From Grimontia marina (GTDB lineage: Bacteria > Pseudomonadota > Gammaproteobacteria > Enterobacterales > Vibrionaceae), in assembly GCF_900060185.1 (NCBI RefSeq), contig NZ_FIZY01000035.1:1-55399 (forward strand): 55,399 nucleotides of DNA, read 5' to 3'. Within the stretch, counting starts at the first letter, position 1. Each line of letters opens with the position of its first letter. The notes beneath the pieces are model-generated. The model saw nothing but the letters and a program-made list of their open reading frames with translations. It was not told the DNA's origin and made no database searches. The position numbers were made by a program, and so were the translations under genes. Below are positions 9,136-16,756 of this stretch, in pieces.

Positions 9136-10602
9136 ATGTTCAGCTCATTCTTTGGACAAGCACAAAAAGTCGGGCGTTCGCTGATGCTGCCTGTCGCTGT
9201 GTTGCCAGCGGCGGGTTTGATGCTCGGTGTCGGTAACTTTGGTTTAACGCAACAACTGTTCTTCCCAGATGCTTTCTGGTCAATCATGATGCAATCCGCG
9301 GATATGATTTTCGGCAACATCACGCTGCTATTTGTCATTGGTGTCGCGATTGGTCTGGCGAAGAACAACGATGGTACCGCCGCACTGGCTGCTGTGGCAG
9401 GTTGGATTGTGTTCAATGCCGCCATGGGACAAACCGTTGTACTTCGGGGCATAGAGGAGCATCAGGGGTATTTAACCCAAATGATAGGAATAAACAGCCT
9501 GAACACCGGGATATTCGGCTCGCTCCTGATTGGCTCGTTTGCGGCTTACTTCTTTAACCGATTCCACACTATCAAGCTGCCAGACTATCTCGCCTTCTTT
9601 GCCGGTAAGCGTTTTGTGCCGATTATTACTGCCTTTGTGTCACTGTTCCTCGGTATCGCCTGTGCCTTTGTCTGGCCGCTGGTGAGTGCCGGCATTTACG
9701 GTGGCATTGATGCAGTCAGTGGGCTTGGCCAGCCAACCGCATTCGGTATTTATGGCTTTGTTGAGCGTGCGCTGATCCCACTGGGCTTACACCATGTGTG
9801 GAATGCGGTGTGGTTCTTTGAAGTAGGTAGCTTCGTCAACGAAAACGGCGACGTGGTGCGCGGTGAGCTGCAACGCTTCTTTGCTGGTGACAAAACAGCA
9901 ACTGGTCTTGGTGGCGGCTTTATGTACACCATGTGGGCTTTGCCAGCCGCTGCATTGGCGATGTATCACTGCGCTGCGCCAGAGAAGAAAGTCATGGTAG
10001 GTGGCTTAATGGCATCCGCTGCGTTCACTTCTTGGTTGACCGGTATTACTGAACCTGTCGAATTCACCTTCCTGTTCGTCGCACCGGTTCTGTACTTTGT
10101 ACACTGTGTGCTGACTGGCATTGGCTTTGCCATCACGAACTATTTTGAAATCCTCCACAGTACCGATTTCGCCCACGGCGCGCTTCAGTTCTTCCTCTAC
10201 TGGGGGCTGTCAGAAAATGCGGCACTTTACGCCATCATCGGCCCTCTTTGGGCGGCGCTTTACTACTTCCTGTTCCGCTTCGCGATTACCACGTTCGATT
10301 TGAAAACGCCGGGTCGTGAAGGGGAAAGCGAAGCAGAAGCGGCGACGTCAAATGTCGTTGGTGAAGAACTGGCTCACAGCTTAGTGTTTGCCATGGGCGG
10401 CAAGAGCAATATCCAAAATGTGGATGCGTGTATCACCCGACTGCGTGTGAACCTGAAAGACATCAAGCAAGCCAACATCGATTCGATTAAGGCGTTGGGT
10501 GCAATAGATGTGGTGGTAGTTGGTGACAATCTGCAGGCTATCTTTGGTACTCAATCTGACAACATAAAAACGGATATGAGTGCGGTACTCGGCTCCTCCT
10601 AA
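9136..10602 (+). CDS. ptsG: PTS glucose-specific EIICB
   Basis: A 488-residue phosphotransferase permease. The N-terminal EIIC domain spans about residues 1-390, with MLPVAVLPAAGLMLGVGN at the start, GLHHVWNAVWFFEVG in the middle and the substrate-site motif GITEPVEF. The EIIB domain follows, with its phosphorylated cysteine in NVDACITRLRV (about residue 430). There is no EIIA domain, so it relies on a separate Crr-type EIIA, as in enteric PtsG. N-acetylglucosamine permeases share the fold, so glucose specificity is likely but inferred. It is transcribed away from the two-component/sugar-binding operon and ends at a strong terminator. Confidence 0.9.
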   Translation: MFSSFFGQAQKVGRSLMLPVAVLPAAGLMLGVGNFGLTQQLFFPDAFWSIMMQSADMIFGNITLLFVIGVAIGLAKNNDGTAALAAVAGWIVFNAAMGQTVVLRGIEEHQGYLTQMIGINSLNTGIFGSLLIGSFAAYFFNRFHTIKLPDYLAFFAGKRFVPIITAFVSLFLGIACAFVWPLVSAGIYGGIDAVSGLGQPTAFGIYGFVERALIPLGLHHVWNAVWFFEVGSFVNENGDVVRGELQRFFAGDKTATGLGGGFMYTMWALPAAALAMYHCAAPEKKVMVGGLMASAAFTSWLTGITEPVEFTFLFVAPVLYFVHCVLTGIGFAITNYFEILHSTDFAHGALQFFLYWGLSENAALYAIIGPLWAALYYFLFRFAITTFDLKTPGREGESEAEAATSNVVGEELAHSLVFAMGGKSNIQNVDACITRLRVNLKDIKQANIDSIKALGAIDVVVVGDNLQAIFGTQSDNIKTDMSAVLGSS

Positions 10603-10661
10603 TTCCCCCAGGAGGGCGGAGTGTCGCTCATATAGGGGCTGGCGAGCTCCTTCTGACTCTT

Positions 10662-10686
10662 GCGGTGCTTCGGCACCGCTTTTTTT
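10662..10686 (+). terminator. Rho-independent terminator after ptsG
   Basis: Perfect 7-bp stem GCGGTGC / GCACCGC with a TTCG tetraloop, followed by seven T residues, 60 bp after the ptsG stop. Confidence 0.95.
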
Positions 10687-10770
10687 GTTATTTCTCGCAA
10701 TTTCAATGTTCACCACCGAAACGGAGTGGGATAATGCTCACTGCTTTGTTCTTTTCATTTTTGGTGTGGG

Positions 10771-11658
10771 ATGTTGTCTGAAAGACGCGCTTCTTTGATT
10801 TTGTTATTTGCTACCGTGTTAGCAGCCTGGGGTTGGATTTTCTCTAAAGAGGCGATCCAGGGGCTGCCGCCCTTTGGCTTTATTGGCCTTCGTTTTATTG
10901 CTGCCTCTTTGTTTTTACTTCCTTTTTGCCTAAAGGCATTCAAACGTGCAGAAAAGGCTGATCTTATTCGCGCGGGTGGTGTAGGGAGTATCCTCTCTTG
11001 CGCTCTGCTCTCATGGATTTATGCCATGTCCGTTAGCACCTCAATCGGTGAGGGCGCATTCATCATGAGTCTGTCCATGCTGTTTGTGCCACCTATCGGG
11101 TGGTTGCTGTTCAAGCAAGCACCGCCTCGCATCTTCTGGGTGTCGATGCCAATAGCAGTATGTGGACTTGCTCTGCTGTCACTTGGTGGTGTGGGTTGGC
11201 AGTTATCTGCAAGCCAAATCTGGTTCCTGCTGGCAGCACTCTGTCTGGCGATTCATTTCAATGCCAACAGCCGTTACGCCCAGCGTATTCCTGCGTTAGT
11301 ACTGACCTGCGTGCAACTGTTTGTGACAGGTGTAGTCGCCACGATTGCCTCACTGCTGACGGAAACCTGGCCAGAACATGTGCCATCAAATATCTGGGTG
11401 TGGTTTGGGCTCAGCGTGCTTGTCGCGACCAGCTTACGTTATCTAATGCAAACCTTGGGGCAGAAAGGTGCGAGTGCAGCAAATGCGGCAATCATTATGA
11501 TTCTGGAACCGGTCTGGACGGTGATCCTGAGTGTAGTTTGGTATCACGAAGCCATGCCTGCCCACAAGATTGCAGGCTGTTCGCTGATTCTGGCGTCATT
11601 GCTGATTTATCGTGGGGCGCAGCCTCTTCGTCATCTCATTCGTAGGAAAGTGAAATGA
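10771..11658 (+). CDS. DMT (EamA) family transporter
   Basis: A 295-residue inner-membrane protein with about ten hydrophobic helices in two EamA halves, the drug/metabolite transporter fold. The N-terminal half carries AAWGWIFSKEAIQGLPPFGFIG and the C-terminal half ends IIMILEPVWTVILSVVWYHE, both typical of the family. The substrate is not predictable. Its stop codon overlaps the start of the next gene (ATGA), so the two are translationally coupled. Confidence 0.88.
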   Translation: MLSERRASLILLFATVLAAWGWIFSKEAIQGLPPFGFIGLRFIAASLFLLPFCLKAFKRAEKADLIRAGGVGSILSCALLSWIYAMSVSTSIGEGAFIMSLSMLFVPPIGWLLFKQAPPRIFWVSMPIAVCGLALLSLGGVGWQLSASQIWFLLAALCLAIHFNANSRYAQRIPALVLTCVQLFVTGVVATIASLLTETWPEHVPSNIWVWFGLSVLVATSLRYLMQTLGQKGASAANAAIIMILEPVWTVILSVVWYHEAMPAHKIAGCSLILASLLIYRGAQPLRHLIRRKVK

Positions 11659-12113
11659 TTGCACAATTGAAATCTGCCTATTTCGGTGAGCTATATGGTA
11701 TTGCTTTTTTCCAGCACTTTATCGAGCGACGTCGGGATGGTGACAAACAACGAGTTTGGCAACTGTTGTTGGATGTCGAGTTGCTAACTGCAAAGTGTTT
11801 GCGAGAAGGGTTCGAGCAATTGAGTGAGTTTGTACCAGAAACTGATCAAGCGATGACGTCTAAAGGCATTAAAGATGCTGGGAAATGGATTGATCTTCCT
11901 TGGCAATCTGTAATCGATATCATGGTGGATTGGGTTGCACCTTACCAACAACGCTATCAAGAGGCCACTGACAGTGCGACTGAGCATCTCGAGTTGTTCG
12001 AATTAGTCAGTGACCATGAAAATGCAATTTATGATTTTCTGTTATCAGAGCAAAAAGGCGAGATTGATAGTGTAAGCTTCCTCACCGATTTCCTGAGGAA
12101 GTATCAATCTTGA
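11655..12113 (+). CDS. Small helical protein of unknown function
   Basis: A 152-residue protein not recognised by name. It is predicted all-helical, without a signal peptide or membrane segment. Acidic and histidine residues recur in helices (GELYGIAFFQHF, LLDVELLTAK, ELVSDHENAIYDF), a spacing that faintly recalls ferritin-like four-helix bundles, but this is only an impression. It overlaps the DMT transporter gene by four bases, which supports a functional link or at least shared translation. Confidence 0.75.
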   Translation: MIAQLKSAYFGELYGIAFFQHFIERRRDGDKQRVWQLLLDVELLTAKCLREGFEQLSEFVPETDQAMTSKGIKDAGKWIDLPWQSVIDIMVDWVAPYQQRYQEATDSATEHLELFELVSDHENAIYDFLLSEQKGEIDSVSFLTDFLRKYQS

Positions 12114-12170
12114 TGGTGGAGACACTGGTAAGTATGTTGCGTCAGGTTGCTGAAGAGCAGGCGAGATAAC

Positions 12171-12189
12171 AAGGCGGCTGAGCCGCCTT
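12171..12189. terminator. Stem-loop between convergent genes
   Basis: Perfect 8-bp stem AAGGCGGC / GCCGCCTT with a three-base loop, between the stop of the plus-strand helical protein and the stop of the cysteine-rich RTX gene. T-runs on either side are poor, so it is a weak or bidirectional terminator. Confidence 0.6.
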
Positions 12190-12218
12190 GGACTTAGTAG
12201 TTGCTTGAGCGTGAAGGT

Positions 12219-13244
12219 TTAAACCAATTCGCAACCGGTCACAAACTCGATGCAATTTGCGTCGAAGCAACCCCAAACATTGTTTACCTGAACAGTTGTG
12301 CCATCGCAGAAGTCCAGCGTGATACAGCTTCCGTATTTGGTGATGTTGATTTGATGAATAGATGTTGCCAGAGAATCATCAATCTGGATTTTGTCGTCCC
12401 AGCAATTGAAGTCGGTGATCTTGTCTTTGCCATCATGGGCATCAAAGTAGAAGGTATCTTTACCTAGGTTACCGGTCAAAATGTCATTGCCCTGGCCACC
12501 GGCGATGAGATCATTACCCCAACCGCCATCGAGTTTGTCGTTACCGCAGCCACCGTCAAGGATGTCATTGCCACAGTCTCCGTCCAACTTATCGTCTCCG
12601 TTTCCGCCAAACAGTTTATCGTGGCCCCAGCCGCCATTCAGATAGTCATTGTGGTCACCACCGTGCAGATAGTCGTTATCGCAACCACCAAACAACTCGT
12701 CGCATCCTGCGCCACCGAATAACTGATCATCGCCATAGTAACCGACTAACTTGTCATTGCCGTTGCCGCCTTTCATGACATCATTACCGCAACCACCATC
12801 AAGATAATCATGACCATTGCCACCGAAGAGAGTATCGTGTCCATCGCCTCCCCAAAGTTTGTCGTCACCACAACCGCCTTGCAGGAAATCGTTACCCCAT
12901 TCTCCTTTCAACGTATCGTTGCCATTTCCGCCATACAGCACGTCATCATCACAACCTCCATAAATCAGGTCATGTCCATCGCCACCTTTAATAGTGTCGC
13001 AACCGTTACCGCCTTCTAGTTTGTCGTCACCGCAACCACCATCAATCCAGTCGTTGCCATTCCCACCTTTAATGTGATCGCTACTTCCACTGCCAATGAT
13101 TTTGTCATGACCATCTCCACCGTCGATGAGGTACTCGTTGCCGTAGGCGACGATGTAGTCATCGCCGCCCTTGCCGTAGATCCAATCTACGTTGCAATTG
13201 CTGATGATGGTGTCACCACAGGAAGTTCCGTATATGGCTGTCAT
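12219..13244 (-). CDS. Cysteine-rich RTX repeat protein
   Basis: A complete 341-residue protein made of GGxGxDxUx calcium-binding repeats (residues about 20-275) and a short C-terminal domain starting DTFYFDAHDGKDKITDF, typical of the end of type I-secreted RTX proteins. No Sec signal is present. Unlike normal RTX proteins, which nearly lack cysteine, this one has 17: nine sit in the repeats, mostly as GGCGDD or GGCGND, two near the N-terminus and six in the C-terminal domain. Several repeats also carry Trp (GGWGHD, GEWGND). The ATG at 13244 has GAAGGAAA upstream. It may bind calcium and either form disulfides after export or bind another metal. No exporter genes lie beside it. Confidence 0.9.
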   Translation of the reverse strand: MTAIYGTSCGDTIISNCNVDWIYGKGGDDYIVAYGNEYLIDGGDGHDKIIGSGSSDHIKGGNGNDWIDGGCGDDKLEGGNGCDTIKGGDGHDLIYGGCDDDVLYGGNGNDTLKGEWGNDFLQGGCGDDKLWGGDGHDTLFGGNGHDYLDGGCGNDVMKGGNGNDKLVGYYGDDQLFGGAGCDELFGGCDNDYLHGGDHNDYLNGGWGHDKLFGGNGDDKLDGDCGNDILDGGCGNDKLDGGWGNDLIAGGQGNDILTGNLGKDTFYFDAHDGKDKITDFNCWDDKIQIDDSLATSIHQINITKYGSCITLDFCDGTTVQVNNVWGCFDANCIEFVTGCELV

Positions 13245-13929
13245 TTGTTATTTCCTTCTATCTACATTATTGACGTTGTTTGTGCCCTAATGCATGAAAG
13301 GCCTTAACAATATGACAGGATATATGGACATTTTTGTAGGCTGGGAATGAGGAATATAGTTATGAATTATAAAGTGATATTGAATTCTTTTGCCTGAATT
13401 TACAGTGTTTTTGGATGGTTTTTCTGTATGAATTTATTGACATTTGTGTGGGGTGAACACACGTAAAGAGAGGCATGATACATAAGTCTTACTAACGCAA
13501 TGTTTTTATTGCGAAATTCATGAAATTCTAATTCAAAGTACCATAAACAGCTGTGAATTGTGATTCACCCGCGATTGACGCGGGCGTTTATGATGTGGGA
13601 GCAACAAGCCACCTGCATGGCAAGGGATAGGTGGCCTGTTGCGAACTCTGCATGGATAGATATCTAAGCAAAGTGCACAGCAAGCTGTACGACTCTGATA
13701 GTGAGCGGCTAACTGACTGAATACAATGAACTGTTACCAAAGTCAGACAAAATTGACACATCCAGAGAGCAAGATTTAAAAAGCGAGTGTCAGAGCCTGG
13801 TTCTTTTTTGGTTAATTAGTGTTGGTTATCGCATACCTGTTTGTATTGATATGAAGACAGTTTGGTGTCGGCAGAGCGTCAGGTATTTACACACGTCTAG
13901 CGGGTTCTTGGTCTCTTGGAATCGGCGTC
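13245..13929. other. Gene-free spacer with two hairpins
   Basis: About 685 bp between the starts/ends of the RTX and helicase genes. It holds the RTX promoter presumably. Two inverted repeats are visible: CCCGCG/CGCGGG at 13568-13584 and a larger one at 13601-13642. I see no gene. Confidence 0.55.
13601..13642. repeat. 14-bp inverted repeat
   Basis: Arms GCAACAAGCCACCT (13601-13614) and AGGTGGCCTGTTGC (13629-13642) pair with one mismatch around a 14-base loop. No T-run follows on either strand, so it is not a standard terminator; it could be part of a small RNA or repeat element. Confidence 0.55.
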
Positions 13930-16596
13930 TTAGTTCCAACGATCTTGGCGCCTGACCTCGTTTTCGAAGTTTGACGAAAAAGCTTTCATTTTTGACTGCA
14001 AGAGCGCCTGCCTTCCTTCCGGTGTTCTTGTGTAGATCAGCTCGGAAAGGCTGACGTGTTGACACCAAGCCTTATAGAAGATCATCGCGGTCTCTTTCTT
14101 TGCAGCAAACCGGAGGGGGACAGCATGGTAATCGTCGCGCTTGGTGCCTAGAAATTTGCCTTCCCGAATCACCAAATATCTTGGGTTGTCGATCGGCGAA
14201 ACAATCTCATGCATGCAATCGGCGAATATCGAAGACTCATAGAAACTGCAGCCAGACAGAGAGAGATAAAATTGCCCATCTGCTGTTTCATAGACATTGA
14301 CTTTCATTCTGCGGATAGAGGTTTCTACAAATCCTGCCTGACAAAGCGCTTCTGCCAGTGCCACACCCATTTGTTTGAGTGCCCCATCTACGGGTAAGAA
14401 ACGTAGCAAGGTTTTGGTGGTCGCGACGGTTTGCGGAAATTTGTAGATAAGGGTGGCAGTGAGTGCCATAGCCAGCAGTAACAATACGTTGCTAGAGCTT
14501 TGGAATAAGTGCACCGTCCAAAAAAAGGTGCCGGACAAGGCGATCAACAGCTGTGAAAATAAATAGCGCCAGCTGTTTTTTAGCATGTATCCATGGAGCG
14601 CCTGAATTTGTGGTGTTTTGACTGAAGGTAATACCCGCGCTGAGCCTTCAACAGTTAGCGCCTTCTTCCAGCGCTCACCCGCGCGCTCGATATCGTTAAA
14701 GCGCTGGGTCATTTGCGAGTTGTTGGCGAAAATCGGCGAGGTCCCTTTTTGGACATAATCATGTTTTAGCCATCTGGCGGCCATACGGTCAAAGCCGCTT
14801 TCGATGGTATCGTCTTTCTCGGATAGGCCGACAAATGTATCAAAGCGTCGCTTGAGATTGTCATAGTCAGACCAACCGGAAAAAGCCTTTATGTTGATGG
14901 CGGCAAGATGCCAAATCGAACTGATTTTATCCGGCGCGCTCTTGTCGATACGGATAGCCCGCCCGCGCATTTGATTGGTGAGCATAAACGAACCGACTGA
15001 ACTGGCGAGGATCAATGAATTGATTGCAGGTGCATCCCAACCTTCGCCCAACAACGAACGTGTGCCGACAAGCACCTTGAGTTTGCCTTCCATCAGCAGC
15101 GCGGTAAAAGCGATGGTCAGCTGGTTTAGTGGTGCAGTCACTTTCTGATATTGCCCCTCATTGCCCATGGCTTGGTTTTTGACTTTGTCATGACCAATAT
15201 GCGCGATGAGGTCGGGCAATAGTGAAGTGGGAATAATACTCAGCCTCCCGGTCAGCAGACCTACCTGCTCACGAATGGGTGAGTCTGAGGTGATGGTTTT
15301 AAACACGGGCCAAGCGCCGAGATTGTTTTCTCCGGCATCGATTTCTGATGTCAGGTTTTCGTCGCGGATATAGTCAGTCAAAAAGACCTGCCGCAAGGAA
15401 TCGCCACGTTTTTTCAGCTCAAGGTGATGAATCTTGCTGCAGGCCTCAACCTTGGCGCCGCTTAACGCAAGCGATCGCTCATTGCGACGTGAACGTTCAA
15501 GTGATAATTCGCGTTTGTAGAGGAGCTCATTGGCTCTGAGCTGCTTCTTTAAATCGTCGATAAAAGACTGATGTTCTTCGCCATGCAGGAAGGTATTTGA
15601 GAAGAGCACCGTTTCAATTAATACCTGCCACCAATGTCGGCCAAGCTCTGGAATATCAGTGGCTGTAAGGTCCAACAGTGTTTTTAGTTGTGCATCGAGG
15701 GGCAGGTTTTTGGCTTTCAGAAAACTCAGCAATGCGATGGCGATTTCAGGTTGCTTTATCACTGCCAGCTCAAACTCGCCTTCACCCAGCCAGGGGTGGG
15801 CAAGCACGACGGCTTCGAAGGTTGGGTTGCTGAAAAGTGATTGGCAAAGCGTAGACACCTGCTCATCATATTCTTCGATCTGTTTGCTTTCTTTTTGGGT
15901 CGCATTGCAGGCCCAGACATAATCCTGATGGGCGCAGAGTGTGCCGGCTTTCACTAACTCAGGAACAGAGATTTCCTCATCAATCGGGCCGCATAGCTGT
16001 TCGTATCGCGTCCATTCATGACCTTGTGCATCATAAGGGGGCGTTGCAGTCAGGGAGACCAGCGTGATGTCGGGGATTTCCTGACACACTTTTTCGAGTG
16101 CTCGCCACCACTCATTGCGAAGGTGATGGGCTTCGTCGAGGATCAGGACTTTAATCTTGTGGGTTTGCAGAAGCTGAATAAAGCAGTCAACTTCTTCGCC
16201 TTCCAATCCATCGCCATCTTCAAGCGTCGCGGCTTCGTCATCTTCACTGTCCAACACGTCAGAGAGCTTGGTATGCAAAGCCTGATAGGTGATGGAAGTG
16301 AGCGTTTTTGGCGCGGTAATAGAATTGCTGACCCAAGGTAATGTCTGTACCGAGTCGGTGTCGCAAAAATCTTTAAGACGGTCAATCCATTGGTCGCGTA
16401 TCACGCGGGTTGGGGAGAGCACCAGAGTCGGTTTCCCCAATAGGCGGAACACCTCCAACCCCAAGGTGGTTTTGCCAGCGCCAGGCGCAGCGACGATGTG
16501 CAGTCGTTGATCGTTGAGATGCTCTTGAATGGTATCGAGCACGCGGGATTGATAGGGTCGCCAGGGGTAGCAAAACGACATAGATTTGAACGGCAT
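13930..16596 (-). CDS. SF2 DEAH-box helicase-like ATPase with C-terminal membrane segments
   Basis: An 888-residue superfamily 2 protein. Motif I is AAPGAGKT (36-43), motif II LDEAHH (about 153-158), motif III SLTATPP, and motif VI NQMRGRAIR, with GTRSLLGEGWDAP before it, so both RecA-like lobes look intact. A long helical insertion separates the lobes (about 235-470). The C-terminal third is unusual: two hydrophobic stretches (about 675-693 and 699-717) look like a membrane hairpin, followed by a 170-residue domain I do not recognise. The ATG at 16596 has a strong GGAAAGGA site. It is a single-gene unit. A role in nucleic-acid processing is likely; defence is possible but unsupported by neighbours. 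Confidence 0.82.
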   Translation of the reverse strand: MPFKSMSFCYPWRPYQSRVLDTIQEHLNDQRLHIVAAPGAGKTTLGLEVFRLLGKPTLVLSPTRVIRDQWIDRLKDFCDTDSVQTLPWVSNSITAPKTLTSITYQALHTKLSDVLDSEDDEAATLEDGDGLEGEEVDCFIQLLQTHKIKVLILDEAHHLRNEWWRALEKVCQEIPDITLVSLTATPPYDAQGHEWTRYEQLCGPIDEEISVPELVKAGTLCAHQDYVWACNATQKESKQIEEYDEQVSTLCQSLFSNPTFEAVVLAHPWLGEGEFELAVIKQPEIAIALLSFLKAKNLPLDAQLKTLLDLTATDIPELGRHWWQVLIETVLFSNTFLHGEEHQSFIDDLKKQLRANELLYKRELSLERSRRNERSLALSGAKVEACSKIHHLELKKRGDSLRQVFLTDYIRDENLTSEIDAGENNLGAWPVFKTITSDSPIREQVGLLTGRLSIIPTSLLPDLIAHIGHDKVKNQAMGNEGQYQKVTAPLNQLTIAFTALLMEGKLKVLVGTRSLLGEGWDAPAINSLILASSVGSFMLTNQMRGRAIRIDKSAPDKISSIWHLAAINIKAFSGWSDYDNLKRRFDTFVGLSEKDDTIESGFDRMAARWLKHDYVQKGTSPIFANNSQMTQRFNDIERAGERWKKALTVEGSARVLPSVKTPQIQALHGYMLKNSWRYLFSQLLIALSGTFFWTVHLFQSSSNVLLLLAMALTATLIYKFPQTVATTKTLLRFLPVDGALKQMGVALAEALCQAGFVETSIRRMKVNVYETADGQFYLSLSGCSFYESSIFADCMHEIVSPIDNPRYLVIREGKFLGTKRDDYHAVPLRFAAKKETAMIFYKAWCQHVSLSELIYTRTPEGRQALLQSKMKAFSSNFENEVRRQDRWN

Positions 16597-16709
16597 GGAT
16601 TCCTTTCCACATAATCTTCTGACATCAAGATGTTACCGTATCAGGCGCGTCTTCTCTTTTGCATGGGCTGGAAAATCGGAGGTTAGTCGGGGGAATTGTC
16701 GAGAAAGAC

Positions 16710-16735
16710 AAAAAAAGCCCGCCGAAGCGGGCTTT
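16710..16735 (-). terminator. Rho-independent terminator after the GH3 gene
   Basis: On the minus strand GCCCGC-TTCG-GCGGGC is followed by a run of T residues; the GH3 stop lies about 20 bp upstream. Confidence 0.95.
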
Positions 16736-16756
16736 GATAGCAATTTCTGAGTCAGC

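Noticed and set aside
5434-10602. A complete ABC sugar transporter operon
   Set aside because: Only the binding protein is present; the other genes are a kinase, a regulator and a PTS permease.
13601-13642. The 14-bp inverted repeat as a transcription terminator
   Set aside because: No T-run follows on either strand and it is not placed just after a gene end.
13826-14068. An 80-codon minus-strand frame overlapping the helicase 3' end
   Set aside because: It overlaps the real gene in another frame, is rich in Arg and Phe without pattern, and has no ribosome site.
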